64,000 bases of DNA, taken from NCBI GenBank assembly GCA_033977485.1, contig CM066994.1, forward strand, positions 46,091,155 through 46,155,154, written 5' to 3'. Below are positions 1 through 10,820 of this stretch, one piece after another. A model generated the notes under the pieces. The model ran no database searches. It saw nothing but the letters and a program-made list of their open reading frames with translations, and was not told the DNA's origin. Both the position numbers and the translations under genes were made by a program. Source of the stretch: Hydrangea macrophylla. Its lineage: Eukaryota > Streptophyta > Magnoliopsida > Cornales > Hydrangeaceae. Position 1 is the first letter of the stretch. The number at the start of each line of letters is the position of its first letter.

Positions 1-1
1 C

Positions 2-757
2 GTTCTCACAGAAAAATTAAGTTCTATATTCCAACACGCTACTCTGAAATATAAAGATCCAGGTACGCCTACGATTTCATGTGTCATAGGTGACACTATT
101 GTTCATCAGGCTCTCCTTGACTTAGGAGCTAGTGTTAACCTCTTACCTTATCACGTCTACAAACAACTAGGACTAGGTGAACTTGAACCTACGGCCGCTA
201 CAATATAATTAGCGGATCATTTTATTAAAATACCTAGAGGAATCATCGAGGATGTCTTAGTTAAAGTTGATAAATGCTATTATCCTGTTGACTTCATGAT
301 CCTTGACACTAAACCCGTGCTAGATTCTAAGAAACACACTCCTATCATCTTAGGCCGTCCATTCTTAGCGACTGCTAATGCTCGTGTTAACTGCAGGACG
401 GGGGTAATGAAAGTGTCGTTTGGGAACATGAACTTAAAATTGAACGTTTTTAATGCTATGGATCAACCTCCTAAAGACGACGATTACCTATGTGAGGCAG
501 AGAGTGAGGTAAGACGGAATATTGAGCCTAACAAAGAACTGAATATGGGTGAGGAAAATAACATAATTCGTAATGAGCGGATGAATTTAAAAATTCTGGA
601 CTCTAATGATGAATTCACTCGGAAGGTAAGAAATAGATTTGAACATAATAAGGATGATCTGTCAAATGAATTAATCCAAAGCAACAATATTTCTGCTTAC
701 CACCGAGCTCTCCCTGATATCTTAAGAGGTTCACAGTCCGAGTTACGACCTCCATGA
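2..757 (+). pseudogene. gag-protease C-terminal remnant (retropepsin-like)
   Basis: Frame 2 reads through an aspartic-protease-like domain. The active-site region is LLDLGASVNLLPYHVYKQLG (about 115-175), followed by LADHFIKIPRGIIEDVLVKV and the C-terminal IILGRPFLATANARVN block (about 335-390) typical of plant Ty3 proteases. A TAA at 206-208 interrupts the frame where the family normally has Gln before LAD, so one C-to-T change explains it. The expected catalytic triad DTGAS/DLGAS is present as DLGAS. The frame continues after the protease with a charged 90-residue tail and stops at 755-757 with no reverse transcriptase following. The stop codon and missing pol make this non-functional. Confidence 0.8.
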
Positions 758-797
758 GTCTTGAGCTAGCTTGGTCTAGCTGAAGACGTAAAAGATA

Positions 798-822
798 GCG
801 CTTCTTGGGAGGCAACCCAAGA
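798..822 (+). other. Conserved GGGAGGCAACCC hairpin downstream of the polyprotein stop
   Basis: The stem CTTGGG (804-809) pairs with CCCAAG (816-821) around an AGGCAA loop. A very similar hairpin is familiar just past the polyprotein of many plant gypsy elements. Here it lies 40 bases after the protease frame, suggesting that pol was removed cleanly between the protease and this motif. The function is unknown to me. Confidence 0.5.
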
Positions 823-960
823 TTTAATTCATTTATTTTAATGATTTTTGACTATTTTTGGGTCGTTTTGGTCTATTTTTGAGTTTCTGGACAGGTTTGG
901 GGGTTGGAGTAAAGTTATTTTTAATTTATATATATAAAATAGGTGAAATAAGAGAAAATA

Positions 961-1165
961 CCATTCTCGCGCGTGCAGCCTGCTTGCGCGAGACGTCGCT
1001 CGCGCGAGAATGTGCCTTAGTGAATTTTTCGTTTACTTTTTGTTTATGAGCTCTCAGGTTTTCCTCGCACCTCAATTCGCGGGCGCGAGGCTTCCTCGCT
1101 CGCGCGATCCCGAAAAAAATAAAAAATAAAAATTCTCGCAGAGGAATTCGCGCTCGCGACGTCCG
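961..1165 (+). repeat. Cluster of CG-rich self-complementary words
   Basis: Repeated words built on CTCGCGCGAG / TCGCTCGCGCGA occur at about 965-1010, 1078-1110 and 1136-1172. CATTCTCGCGCG (962-973) and CGCGCGAGAATG (1001-1012) form perfect 12-base inverted arms. The same class of word occurs in this family's LTR at 3624-3690 and 55518-55610. The richness in CpG is striking beside the AT-rich surroundings. Confidence 0.65.
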
Positions 1166-1174
1166 CTCGCACGA

Positions 1175-1198
1175 CCCCCCCCCCCCCCCCCCCCCCCC
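1175..1198 (+). repeat. Homopolymer run of 24 C
   Basis: An uninterrupted C run directly follows the CG-rich word cluster. The length may be unstable or affected by assembly. Confidence 0.9.
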
Positions 1199-1620
1199 AC
1201 CATTTTTGGAATTTCTTCTTTTGTTTTCTTCTATCCTCCTCCCATCCCTGGTTAGTAGTTTTTACTCTTTTGTTTTTGTTTTTGTTTCTTAGGTCCTTTT
1301 AGATCGAGTCGTTTGTTATTTTCATAAGTTCTGGTTATCTTTTCTTTCCTTTTATAGTTTATTTTTGTGTTGTCTTCATAGTGTTGTTAATTCGTATAGT
1401 TTATTTAATTTCGTTTAGTTTAGTTATAGTTATAGTTCTTTTAGCTGCTTGTATTCTTTTCTTTGTTCGTCTTTTATCAAGAACTAACAGGTAACATTGA
1501 ATTTCATTGACATATTCCTTTGTGTTCACCTGTTTGTGATTGCTGAGATCGAGGTATTGTCGTTCCTTCCTTACATACTTTCCTTTCTTTGTTTTATTGT
1601 TTCATTGGGGACAATGAAAG

Positions 1621-1636
1621 GTTTAGGTTTGGGGGT
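1621..1636 (+). other. Internal polypurine-tract-like motif
   Basis: The motif TTAGGTTTGGGGGTATG resembles the true tract next to the LTR (TGTAGGTTTGGGGGTG at 3445-3460). It could be a central polypurine tract or a duplicated relic. Confidence 0.35.
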
Positions 1637-3444
1637 ATGCACATGCATGCACATTATACTGCAATTTTTCAAAATTTTTTAAAATTTTTCGATACTTGTG
1701 CTTAAATAAACGATGTCACCCACGGTTTTGCGATCTCTAGTTGATACATCTTGTTATGTAACTTGGATTGTTATAGAATGGTAAACAAGAGAAGATGTGA
1801 TTAAACATTTGCTGAAGTCATGATATGACGTTTTAGGTCATGTATCGTTCGAATCGTAGTTTTATATCATAGATTTGCACACAAACCTATGCAATGCACG
1901 TAGTCGCTTGAATACATGTTTGATGTGAACTATAATATGATTCGGATTTCTAGATAACACAAGGTGGAGACTAGACCCGATGAGCTTTTGAGCCTATCTT
2001 TTCTTTTTAGAGGGTTATAAATACATCTTGTGTTTGTCGAATTTCATTGAAATAGCGCATTAACTTGTTGTTTAGTCTCATTATTCTTGTTTTGGTTGAT
2101 AGTCAAGTTTAAATATTTGTTACCATGCTAAATAATCTTCCGTCGTAAAATGTTGAAGAATCATATAACCATAGGACATGATTATAGGCCCTCTTTGTTT
2201 TCCACTATCCAGAAAAATGATAAAAATTTCCTTAGTTCGCCCTTTGAGCCGTTAAAATGCCCTTTTCCCTTAATCACCATTATCCTTGTTTTTGCTCCAA
2301 CTTGACCAACTTGAAGTTTACCACTGAGAGATTCGTCAACGTTTAATGGTATTAAGGCAATGTGTAATTGAGAAGAAGAAGAAGAAGAAGAAGAAAATAA
2401 GATGATGTTTGGGTTGGTTGCCTTGTTATTTATTGAATGTTCGTTTCAAAAGCAACGGGGAGGAAAAGAATAGAGAAAAAGAAAAGAAAAAGAAAAAAAA
2501 GAATAAGGATTGAAAAAAAGTTGAAAGTAGAAAGAAGAATAGAATAGAAGGAAAAAAAAAAGAAAATTAAATAAAAAATTTATGGAAAAAAGTATGAAAA
2601 GATGGCGTTGGTAGAAGAGAGAATGAAAGAAATCGAACATGCCTTACAATGCCATTCTAAAACTACCTAATGAATCGTTTCTATCCTTTTTCATTACCTG
2701 AGCTACATTATAACCTTTGAAAAGTCCTATTTGATCCTAGGAAACATGGTTCTGATATGAAAACGATGGAAGGGGGATTAAAACATGGTAATGAGTAATT
2801 TTTCTTGATTGTTGGCATCCTATCCATGAGACTACTGTTCTTTCGTGTCATGCGTCCTTTTCGAGTCATATGTGAGCATTTCTCGTTTTGAAAACATATT
2901 TCCTTTACTCACATATTTTAGAAAAATTACACCTATTTTTGAGTGTTTCATTTGAGAGTGTAATTCATTGTGAGATTCGTAGTCGAAGCATAGTTTGATG
3001 GTTACCCGAGTTATATTCCAAGTTCATGACATGCGCGTGTTCATTTGACTACCATATCACACACGTGCAATTTTATGAGAAACTCTATTGAGTCATACGA
3101 TGCATGTGCTTGGGATTGCTTTTCATGATGTAGGTAGACGTTTGATTTTGTTTCTTCTTATTCGTTATTCTATTTCAAATCATCGTTCTATGATAAGGAG
3201 TATTGAATGTTGTTTTTCGTTTGAATAAAACTTTTTAAATTTATAAGTTAATAAAGATGGTTGTGGGTGACTTGTTTACGAGAACCCTCACGAGACTTCA
3301 CTCGTCCGACTAGGGACACCTAGGGGTTTAAAAGGCTTGTTGCATATGCTAAATGCAATCGTCATCCATACAAAAATGGATTAGGAATAGACTTTTATTA
3401 GTAGTTTCATTTTTATTTTCTTTTTTGCTCGAGGACTAGCAAAA

Positions 3445-3460
3445 TGTAGGTTTGGGGGTG
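3445..3460 (+). other. Polypurine tract before the 3' LTR
   Basis: The tract ending AGGTTTGGGGGTG lies immediately before the LTR start TGATCGGG, as expected for the plus-strand primer site. This fixes the element's orientation as plus. Confidence 0.7.
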
Positions 3461-3623
3461 TGATCGGGAGAGAACAGATCCTAATTACATGCCTTAATTC
3501 ACATTTGCTAGCATATTTTATCCTATTTTTATGTATTTTTATTTCGTTTTCTGTTTAGGAAGAAAACACTAATCCAGGTTAAATAAGGAGAAAAAGCAGG
3601 AAGAAAGAAGCTGAAAAAGACAC

Positions 3624-3690
3624 TTCGCGCGCGCGACCCGCTCGTGCGACATCACAATATCGCGCTCGCGCGGCCCGCTCACGCAACCTG
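3624..3690 (+). repeat. CG-rich palindromic words in LTR promoter region
   Basis: Words of the form TCGCGCGCGCGACC and ATCGCGCTCGCGCGG occur in a pair about 140-200 bases upstream of the TATA-like box. The counterpart in the solo LTR is 55518-55610. Confidence 0.6.
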
Positions 3691-3825
3691 TGTAAAAATC
3701 AAATGCGTGTAATTCAGTGTACTGAAGACTCCTACGCGAATGAAACTGCCTACTTACGTCTGGAAAGCTAAATACAGCAGTTTTAGTGCAAATTGGATTA
3801 GGAAAGCTTCCAAAACATGTTATAA

Positions 3826-3838
3826 ATCTATATATACC
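3826..3838 (+). promoter_or_regulatory. TATA-like box of the LTR
   Basis: TCTATATATACC is conserved in the sister LTR near 55747. It is the likely U3 promoter of this family. Confidence 0.5.
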
Positions 3839-4756
3839 CTATTTTACTGCAATGAAGGGGTTGACAATTGATATACACACAATATACAACCACACTTTCA
3901 GCCATTGAAGGGAGGGAAGCAAGGTGAAGAAGAAGAAGACCAAGGATTCCCATGGCCTCCTCCATCAACCTCTTGCCAATCTTCAATTTTATGGACGCTT
4001 AAACCTAGATCTAGGGTTTCAATGAAACCCTAGCCAAGCAATAGGGTGTATTTTATGTTTTTATTTTAGTTTTATTATGTATGGATGACAGTTACATGTT
4101 TCGAGGATTTTTATAAATAAATCGTGCTTTTATTGATTAAATCGTTACTTTCAAAGTTTACTCTTGTCTTAGATCTATTTTGATGGTAGTGTGCTCAATG
4201 ATCTATGCTTGCTGTGCTTGTTTAGATTATTTACATGTAATGGTGGTTAAATTGAATTGTGCTATCAAGTATCCGAATAGTCCATGCCTAGATTAGACGG
4301 ATTATACCACAACCCTAGTTTAGTGTGGGATAATTCGTGCTAACCGAAGATGGATTATGTTGATGCTTGAACCATAGTTATTTTCTTGACGGAGGAATTG
4401 GGCTTGTAGCTACAATTCCCCATTATCATCCAACTTAATAAGCTAAAGTAATTCATAAATACCCTTATTATGAAGCTAGTGGTGGATTTGCAATCCTAGG
4501 TTCCTTAAACTTATTATAAAAATAACTATTTAATTGCTTTCATAATTTAGATTTACTTCTATTGTTATTAGTTTAATTAAAATCAAATCAAAATTTGTTT
4601 TACTTAAATTAGCTAAATTTAGGTTTTAAAATTAAAGCGCGGTAGTTAATCAATCTCTGTGGGTTCGACCTTTACTTCCACAATGCAAATCTTTAGAAAA
4701 GTAAAGTATGCTTTTATATCTTGATTTTGACAAGATCATCGTCCTACTAAAAATTG

Positions 4757-4960
4757 GGCCATAGACGTGGATGATGTTTCTGCATACATGCTGTTAGGGA
4801 GAGGTGAACCTGAAGGTTCAAATGATGCAAGTGGGGTACTAGTGTTTGGAAATACTATTGTTAAAACGAATGTGGATGCTCTTGGGACCCAATAAATTGA
4901 AAATTATCTGTGACACTCTAGTTGAGACCAAGTCTAGTAGGAGTCAAATGTCAAGTCCAG
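4757..4960 (+). pseudogene. Tat-type protease remnant
   Basis: One frame reads DVDDVSAYMLLGR, resembling the conserved LLGR block near the end of Tat-lineage retropepsins. A second frame then gives NKLKIICDTLVETKS, like the following 'KLKFI.D..LV' segment. The frame change and stop codons show that it is broken. Most of the protease and everything after it is gone. Confidence 0.4.
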
Positions 4961-6060
4961 TTGATTCTTCTAGTCAGGCTGTTGTCAAGTTTATTTTCAA
5001 GTCTTTTTCGACTTTATTGAGTCAAGTGATGTAATCCTCTTTCTCTAATAGTTGAATAAAATCTCATTTTGATTGATTCAATGTGCCTAGTCGTGAATGT
5101 ATGGATCATTAAGGCAAAAAAAAAATATAAAGAAAAAAAATCACTTTTTCAAACGATCATGGAAAATACTTTGTTAATAAATCTTTGCATTGAAAAGGAT
5201 CCCCAAGTGATCAAAGAGAATTCAGTGCCAAATCCAAAGAGGAGTAGAGAATTGATTAACTTTACTTTAAGAATTTAAAGATGCTCAATCTTGAAAAGAT
5301 GAACTTGGAACTTCTTGAAGCTTGCTCACCATCCCCTTTTCCCAAATACCAAGCCTAAAAGATTAGCACACAGTCCAAAGCCATAAACTTGTTCTTTGAT
5401 GATAGCCAGTTATTATAAATTAATTTCTTCTTTTAAGATGCGTGTTGATTTCAAAACCCGAATCCTAGCCAGCCAAAATCATGAAGAGAATAAGAGATGG
5501 TGAGATAAAGAAAGGAAAGTGAAAAGAAAAATAAGATTGAGAATTCTTGAGTACTTCAAAGTGCATCATTGGCACGTGAATTATCTAAAGGTTTTGTGTT
5601 GTTCTAAACAAAGAAAATAAATTGGAAATAAAAAGAGATATTTGAAAGAGGCTCAATGGCTAAGTGGGCCTAAAACAATGTAGAAATATCTTTGAGAAAA
5701 ACAAAGAGTGATTTGGAGATAGCGTATGATTAAAATACGATGCATTACGGGAGTCATAAAAAATTGACTGGCTAGTGAAAAGGTGAAAAGAATCAACCAC
5801 CACAAACAAAAAAAGAGGAAAAGAAAAAAAAGAGAACAAAAAAAGATCAAAAAAAAAGAAAAGAAAAGAAGAAGAATAGAAGAAAATAAAAGGGATAAGT
5901 AGTTCATGTTCTCATCATCCTGTTCAAAAGCTATCATAAGGGACCCATTTTAGAAAACCTACCCAAGAAAGAGCACTCGTTGGACCCATAAGGAAACATG
6001 GCTCAATAGGACCCACACCACCACCCCCCCCCCCCCCCCCTGGCCAAATTCTTGAAGCCT
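4961..6060 (+). other. Non-coding internal sequence, no gene seen
   Basis: A/G-rich low-complexity tracts (5100-5150, 5460-5660, 5790-5900) and a run of 17 C at 6024-6040. Frames here are short and compositionally biased. I see no family signature. Confidence 0.5.
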
Positions 6061-6084
6061 TATCCTTTCAAGACCTCTAGAGTA

Positions 6085-6250
6085 CATGAACTATGTTTTG
6101 ACCTGATTCCCACTCGGGGATACGTAGGCAGCCTGCGCGGTTTGGTTACAAGCATCGTCGAACCACATGATATTTCTCTTTCAAGCCTTGGATGAACTAC
6201 GTTTTGACATGATTACCACTTGGGGATAAGTAGGAAAGCCTCACTTAGTT
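6085..6250 (+). repeat. Conserved Tat module with internal duplication
   Basis: Two imperfect copies of a block containing TGATTCCCACTCGGGGATACGTAGGCA (two separate segments of it within 6105-6131 and 6210-6236). The same block occurs inverted in four or more tandem copies at 52620-53060 in the other Tat element. Confidence 0.6.
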
Positions 6251-7267
6251 CTCAGTCCCCGAGAACCAGCAACATTGTTTACACTTATAGACTCCTCATT
6301 TGCCAAACCAAGGGCAAAGAAAACTGACCCCCATGTTCCCTTTAATGATGGATTGATCCCATCCCACCATATTCATACATATTGCCTCCAAGATAGGAGA
6401 AACAATGCTTCAGGCATCCCTATGCCATCATCTTATCAAAATCCATTGGAATAAGCCTGTATGCTCTCTATTACATCTCCAAACCAAGTGCAAATTTCGC
6501 TTACGAAAAGCCCAATTTCATCCTAAAAGGAAACACCCAAGTCCTACTCAAACTAGGGGCAAACTTTGTTTGCCAAAATCTCTCTATGCTAGAGGCGAGT
6601 TCTCAAAGTAACTGATTTTATTTTGAAAGGTTTGAAAAAGAGTGTCTTTTATTCTATTAGCTAAAGCACTAATTTGAAGCACACCCTAGTTAGGCAAAGA
6701 ATTAGCTAAATTAAAAGGAAGAAGTTTTCAAAGTTTAGATTTATTAGTAAAGTACTACCATGATAAGGTGATGAATAAATGAAAGGTGAGATGACACATT
6801 ATTCACGATGAAAGTGCATTGATTCATATAATGCAAAGTTTGAGTCAGTCATCTTGTGTAATTGCTTTTGTTAAGTATGTCCTTCGATGAGTCAATAATG
6901 GTCTCAAATGTGTGGGTTTAGGATGATGAATAAAGATTTAAAAAGTCTCCATGAGCATCCCGTGAGCAATGCTAGTAGCTAGAAGTTTCAAACACAATCA
7001 CAACACGATGCTAAAAGTGGAAATATAAGAAGAGTCCAAGACTAGGGGCAAAGGTGACTTCCCTCTTTTGACAGAATCAATGTGTTTCTTCCAAGGGTCC
7101 ACAAATGCAGAAAATCACTATGGTGGCACAACTCCCTTTGTAAGCCCACCTTTGTGGCAAATCCATTTTATGAGCCCATAGCAAATCCGTTTCATAAGCC
7201 CACATTCTTGATTATCTCATCCAAGCAAGCTCAATTCAGTGTCAAAGCACCTAGTCAATCCAACACA

Positions 7268-7274
7268 AATCATT

Positions 7275-7305
<31 letters not shown>

Positions 7306-7323
7306 ATCAATCAATCAATCAAT
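7268..7323 (+). repeat. (ATC)n and (AATC)n microsatellite
   Basis: About eleven ATC units followed by about five AATC units. They produce a spurious poly-His frame. Confidence 0.9.
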
Positions 7324-7339
7324 TACTTGAGCCTTATTC

Positions 7340-7930
7340 GACTCCGTTGATTCCTTAAGACCAAAGTGACTCTTCCTGAGTCTAAAGTGACTCTGAATAT
7401 TAAAAATTGGTTCTTCGAGTCCAAAGCGACTCCTAAACTTGTGTTAGTCCTCAATGACAGTTTCTTTCTATCAGTTTTAGTCCTCAATGGAAGCTTTCTT
7501 CAATAAGCATTAGTCATCAATGGCAACGTCACGTTAGTCCTCAATGGCAGCTTCGCATTAGTCCTCAATGGCATCTTCTCTACATAAGCATTAGTCCTCA
7601 ATGGTAGCTTAGATTTAGTCCTCAATGGCAATCCATTGAAGACCTCTAGATTAAGGCAAATCCTTGTTGAAGTCCTCTAGATTGAGGTAAATCCTTGTTG
7701 AAGTCCTCTAGATTGAGGCAGATCTGTTGAAGCCCTTTAAATTGAGGCAAATCCCTTTCGTTGTTGAAGTCCTCTAGATTGGGCAAATCCATTGAAGCCC
7801 TCTAAATTGAGGCAAATTCCTTTCATTATTGAAGTCCTTTAGATTGAGGCAAATTCTCTTTCGTTGTTGAAGTCCTCTAGATTGAGGCAACTTCTTTTCA
7901 ATAGTCCTCTAGATTGAGGCACATCTCTCT
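7340..7930 (+). repeat. Tandem arrays of about 31 and about 36 bases
   Basis: First come copies of a TTAGTCCTCAATGGCAGCTT-type unit (7440-7640), then a unit of about 31 bases built on GAAGTCCTCTAGATTGAGGC (7640-7925). Imperfect copies with small indels. This is the start of the array-rich 3' untranslated region of the Tat element. Confidence 0.75.
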
Positions 7931-8094
7931 ATCCTAGACTTGATACCTAGTTGTATTGTCCTAGATTAAACACCTCTTATAACCAGATGGAGTAGCCTCG
8001 GGTTATGAAAAAAAATGCTATCCATGGGTTGGAGTAAACTTGGGTTATGAAGAAAATGCTATCCGTGGGTTGGAGTAACCCCAGGTTATGAAGA

Positions 8095-8790
8095 AAATGT
8101 TATCCGTGAGTTGGAGTAACTCCAAATTTTGAAAGAAGATACTTCTTTGCATCCGATTGACTTCTAGACATGTCAAAAAATTGATTTTTCGAGTCTGCGT
8201 GACTCCAGCTATTTTGAAAAGAAAATCAATTTTTGAGTCTGTGCGATTCCAAAATTTTGAAAATGAAAAAGAACTTTCGAGTCCGCGGGACTCCAAACTT
8301 TTCGAAAAGAAAATGAATTTTGGAGTCCGCGGGACTCCAAATTTGAAGAAAATAAATTTCCGAGTCTGCGTGACTCCAGATTTTTTGAAGAAAATGAATT
8401 TTTGAGTCTGTATGACTCCAGATTTTTGAAATAAAATGAATTTTTGAGTTTGCATGACTCCAGATTTTTGAAATAAAAAGTCCACGTGACTCCAGATTTT
8501 TTAAAAAAATGAATTTTCGAATCTGTGTGGCTCCAGATTTTTGAAGAAAATGAATTTTCCAAATCTGCGCAACTTCATATTTTTATGAAAATGAATTCTT
8601 TCAAAGTCCGCGCGACTCCAGATTTTGAAATAAATTTTTCGAGTACGCGCAACTCTAGATTTTTATGAAAATGAATTCTTTCCAAATCCACGCGACTCCA
8701 GATTTTTGAAGAAAATGAATTTTCGAGTCTGTGTGACTCCAGATTTTTTGAAGAAAATGAATTTCCAAGTCTGCATGACTGTTTTGGAAA
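8095..8790 (+). repeat. Tandem array of about 41 bases with GAGTC/GACTC dyad
   Basis: About 15 copies of a unit containing GAGTCTGCGTGACTCCAGAT then an A/T-rich tail ending in AAATGAATTTT. Each unit carries an inverted GAGTC...GACTC pair, and near 8320 the copy GGAGTCCGCGGGACTCC is almost perfectly self-complementary. Long overlapping frames on both strands here come from the period and not from a gene. Confidence 0.85.
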
Positions 8791-8849
8791 AGAGAAGGAA
8801 GAAGAATTTGTCTTAAAGTCTGGTTGACTTTTGTAAAAATTGGAATCAT

Positions 8850-10275
8850 TGTCTGGAGTAACTGCTAAATTGAGGTCATCGTTTGGAGCAACATTGACTT
8901 TTCTGTTAAATTGGGGTCATTGTCTGGAGCAACATCGGCTTTTATGCTAAATTGGGGTCATTGTCTGGAGCGACATTGACTTTTTTGCTAATTTGGGATC
9001 ATTGTCTGGAGCGACATTGATTTTTCTGCTAAATTGGGGTCATTGTTTGGAGCGACATTGACTTTTTTGCTAAATTGGGGTCATTCTCTGGAGTGACATT
9101 GACTTTTTTTGCTAAATTGGGGTCATTGACATTGGCTTTTTTGCTAAATTGGGGTCATAGTCTGGAGTGACATTGACTTTTCTGCTACTTTGTAAATCAT
9201 TAAATCTGGAGCGATTTTGATTCTTGGAATCTTTGTCTGGAGCGACATTGATTTTTCTGCGAAATTGTGAATCACTAAATCTGGAGCGATTTTGATTCTT
9301 GGAATCATTGTCTGGAGCGACATTGATTTTTCTCCAAAAAATTAGAATCATCGTCTGGAGTGACTTTGATTTTTTCTACTAAAATTGGAATCATTATTTG
9401 GAGCGACTTCGATTTTTCTGCTAAATTTGGAATCATTGTCTTGAGCAACTTTGATTTTTCTACTAAATTTGGTATCATTAAATTTGGAGCGATTTTGGCG
9501 TTTTCTTGCTAAAAATTGGAGTCATTAAATCTGGAGAGATTTTGACTTTTCTGCTAAATCGGAGTCATTAAATTTGGAGCGATTTTGACTTTTCTGCCAA
9601 ACTGGGGTCATTAAATATGGAGCAATTTTGACTTTTTTGCTAAAAATTGGAGTCATTGTCTAGAGCGACATTGATTTTTCTGCTAAACTAGGGTCATTAA
9701 ATGTGGAGAGATTTTGACTTTTCTGCTAATAATCAGAGTCATTAAATCTGGAGCGATTTTGACTTTTTTGCTAAAAAGGAGTCATTGTCTGGAGCGACAT
9801 TGACTTTTCTAAAAAAAATCGGGGTCATTAAATCCAAAGCGATTTTGACTATTTTGCTAAATCGGAGTCATTATCTAGAGCAACATTGACTTTTCTATGA
9901 AAACTGGGGTCATTAAATCTAGAGCAATTTTGACTTTTTTGCTAAATCAGAGTGTCATTGTCTGGAGGGACATTGACTTTTCTGCGAAAATCGGTGTCAT
10001 TAAATTTGGAGCAATTTGGACTTCTCTACCAAAATTTGAATCATTAAATCTGGAGCGATTTTGATTCCTCGGGTCATTAAATTTGGAACGATTTTTACTA
10101 CTCTACAAAAATTGGAATCATTGTCTAGAGCAACATTGATTTTTCCGCTAAAACCTGGGGTCATTGTCTAGAGCGACATTGACTTTTCTGCTAAAACTCA
10201 GGTCATTAAAACTGGAGCAATTTTGATTTCTCTACCAATTTTGGAATTATTAAATCTAGAGCGATTTTAATTCTT
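8850..10275 (+). repeat. Tandem array of about 41 bases, roughly 30+ copies
   Basis: Unit built on GGGGTCATTGTCTGGAGCGA followed by CATTGACTTTTCTGCTAAATT. Two subtypes alternate: CATTGTCTGGAGCGACATTG and CATTAAATCTGGAGCGATTT. Higher-order alternation suggests repeated local expansion. Confidence 0.85.
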
Positions 10276-10806
10276 GGAATCTTTGAGTTCGAAAGAGTGT
10301 AAGGAGTGAAATGCATCTGTACCATTCATCTCATTGAATGTGCAACTTCCCGGAAAGAGACAATATCATGAAAAGAAAATTTAAAGGCGTAGAACGCATT
10401 CACACTGATAGAAGTGACATGATTCTGAATCATCGCATCACATTCATACTGATAGAAGCGACATGATTTTGAATCATCGCATCTGCATTGCATAAAAGCT
10501 TGGAGCATGAAAATTGCATCTGCAACCACCATTACATGAGCATGTGCATCATGATAAGATAGGTGCATCCATCCATGTGACTATTTGTGCTTGTGTGTGA
10601 TCCTTTTCCCGTACTGCGTTCTAGAATGATTCCTCTAAGGATAAATAGATTGCTCACCGTTGAACACCAGCAGCACCAGCCGTGTCAGCAGCCGTTTTTG
10701 TAATGTACTTTATTTTGCCTAGGTTCTTTAGCCCGATTAAAGGCTTGTCCTCACACAGGCTTTGACATTTCCCTTGTGATACGCGTTGCATCACGAAAGC
10801 TCTGTT

Positions 10807-10820
10807 GAAGTGGGGCAAAC
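10807..10820 (+). other. Polypurine tract of the Tat element
   Basis: GAAGTGGGGCAAAC directly precedes TGTAGACACC. The sister element has GCCAAAGAGGGGCAAAC on the minus strand just before its TGTAGACACTCC. Confidence 0.75.

Larger units (their letters stand above)
822..3448 (+). other. Non-coding internal region of the 1-4738 element
   Basis: No credible coding sequence was found in 2.6 kb. It holds CG-rich dyad words at 961-1165, a 24-C run at 1175-1198, a polypurine-like motif at 1621-1636, and an A/G-rich tract at 2370-2620 that produces spurious low-complexity minus-strand frames. The 1640-3448 part is shared with the reverse complement of 61590-63180, including the stretch near 3270-3360, so it is a conserved part of this element class. 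Confidence 0.6.
1..4738 (+). mobile_element. 3' part of a non-autonomous Ty3/gypsy-type LTR retrotransposon
   Basis: Contains, in order, a decayed gag-protease end (2-757), a conserved hairpin, about 2.6 kb of non-coding internal sequence, a polypurine tract ending at 3460 and a 3' LTR (3461-4738). No reverse transcriptase or integrase lies between the protease and the LTR, so this copy depends on other elements or has lost pol. The 5' end lies beyond the window. A second LTR of the same family sits at 55341-56654, and the internal 1640-3460 stretch resembles the reverse complement of 61590-63180 joined to 46802-46934. The LTR end abuts a decayed Tat-type protease at 4739, so this element apparently inserted into the Tat element that continues to 12428. 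Confidence 0.8.
3461..4738 (+). repeat. 3' LTR (TGATCGGGAG...AAGATCA family)
   Basis: 1278 bases with TG...CA ends and imperfect terminal symmetry (TGATC/GATCA). It aligns by eye over its whole length with the solo LTR at 55341-56654. It contains CG-rich words at 3624-3690, a TATA-like TCTATATATACC at 3826-3838, and the TCTGTGGGTTCGACC block near the end that is common to this type of plant LTR. Confidence 0.85.

Noticed and set aside
2446..2640. Phe-rich minus-strand frame
   Set aside because: Antisense of an A/G-rich low-complexity tract.
7082..7330. Histidine-rich frame
   Set aside because: Caused by the (ATC)n microsatellite; no other coding signal.
8045..8562. Open frames of 117-146 codons on the minus strand and one on the plus strand
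   Set aside because: All come from the 41-base tandem array; the composition is repetitive and frames overlap on both strands.
8850..10275. Possible CRISPR array
   Set aside because: Units are contiguous imperfect tandem copies without distinct spacers, in a plant nuclear retroelement.
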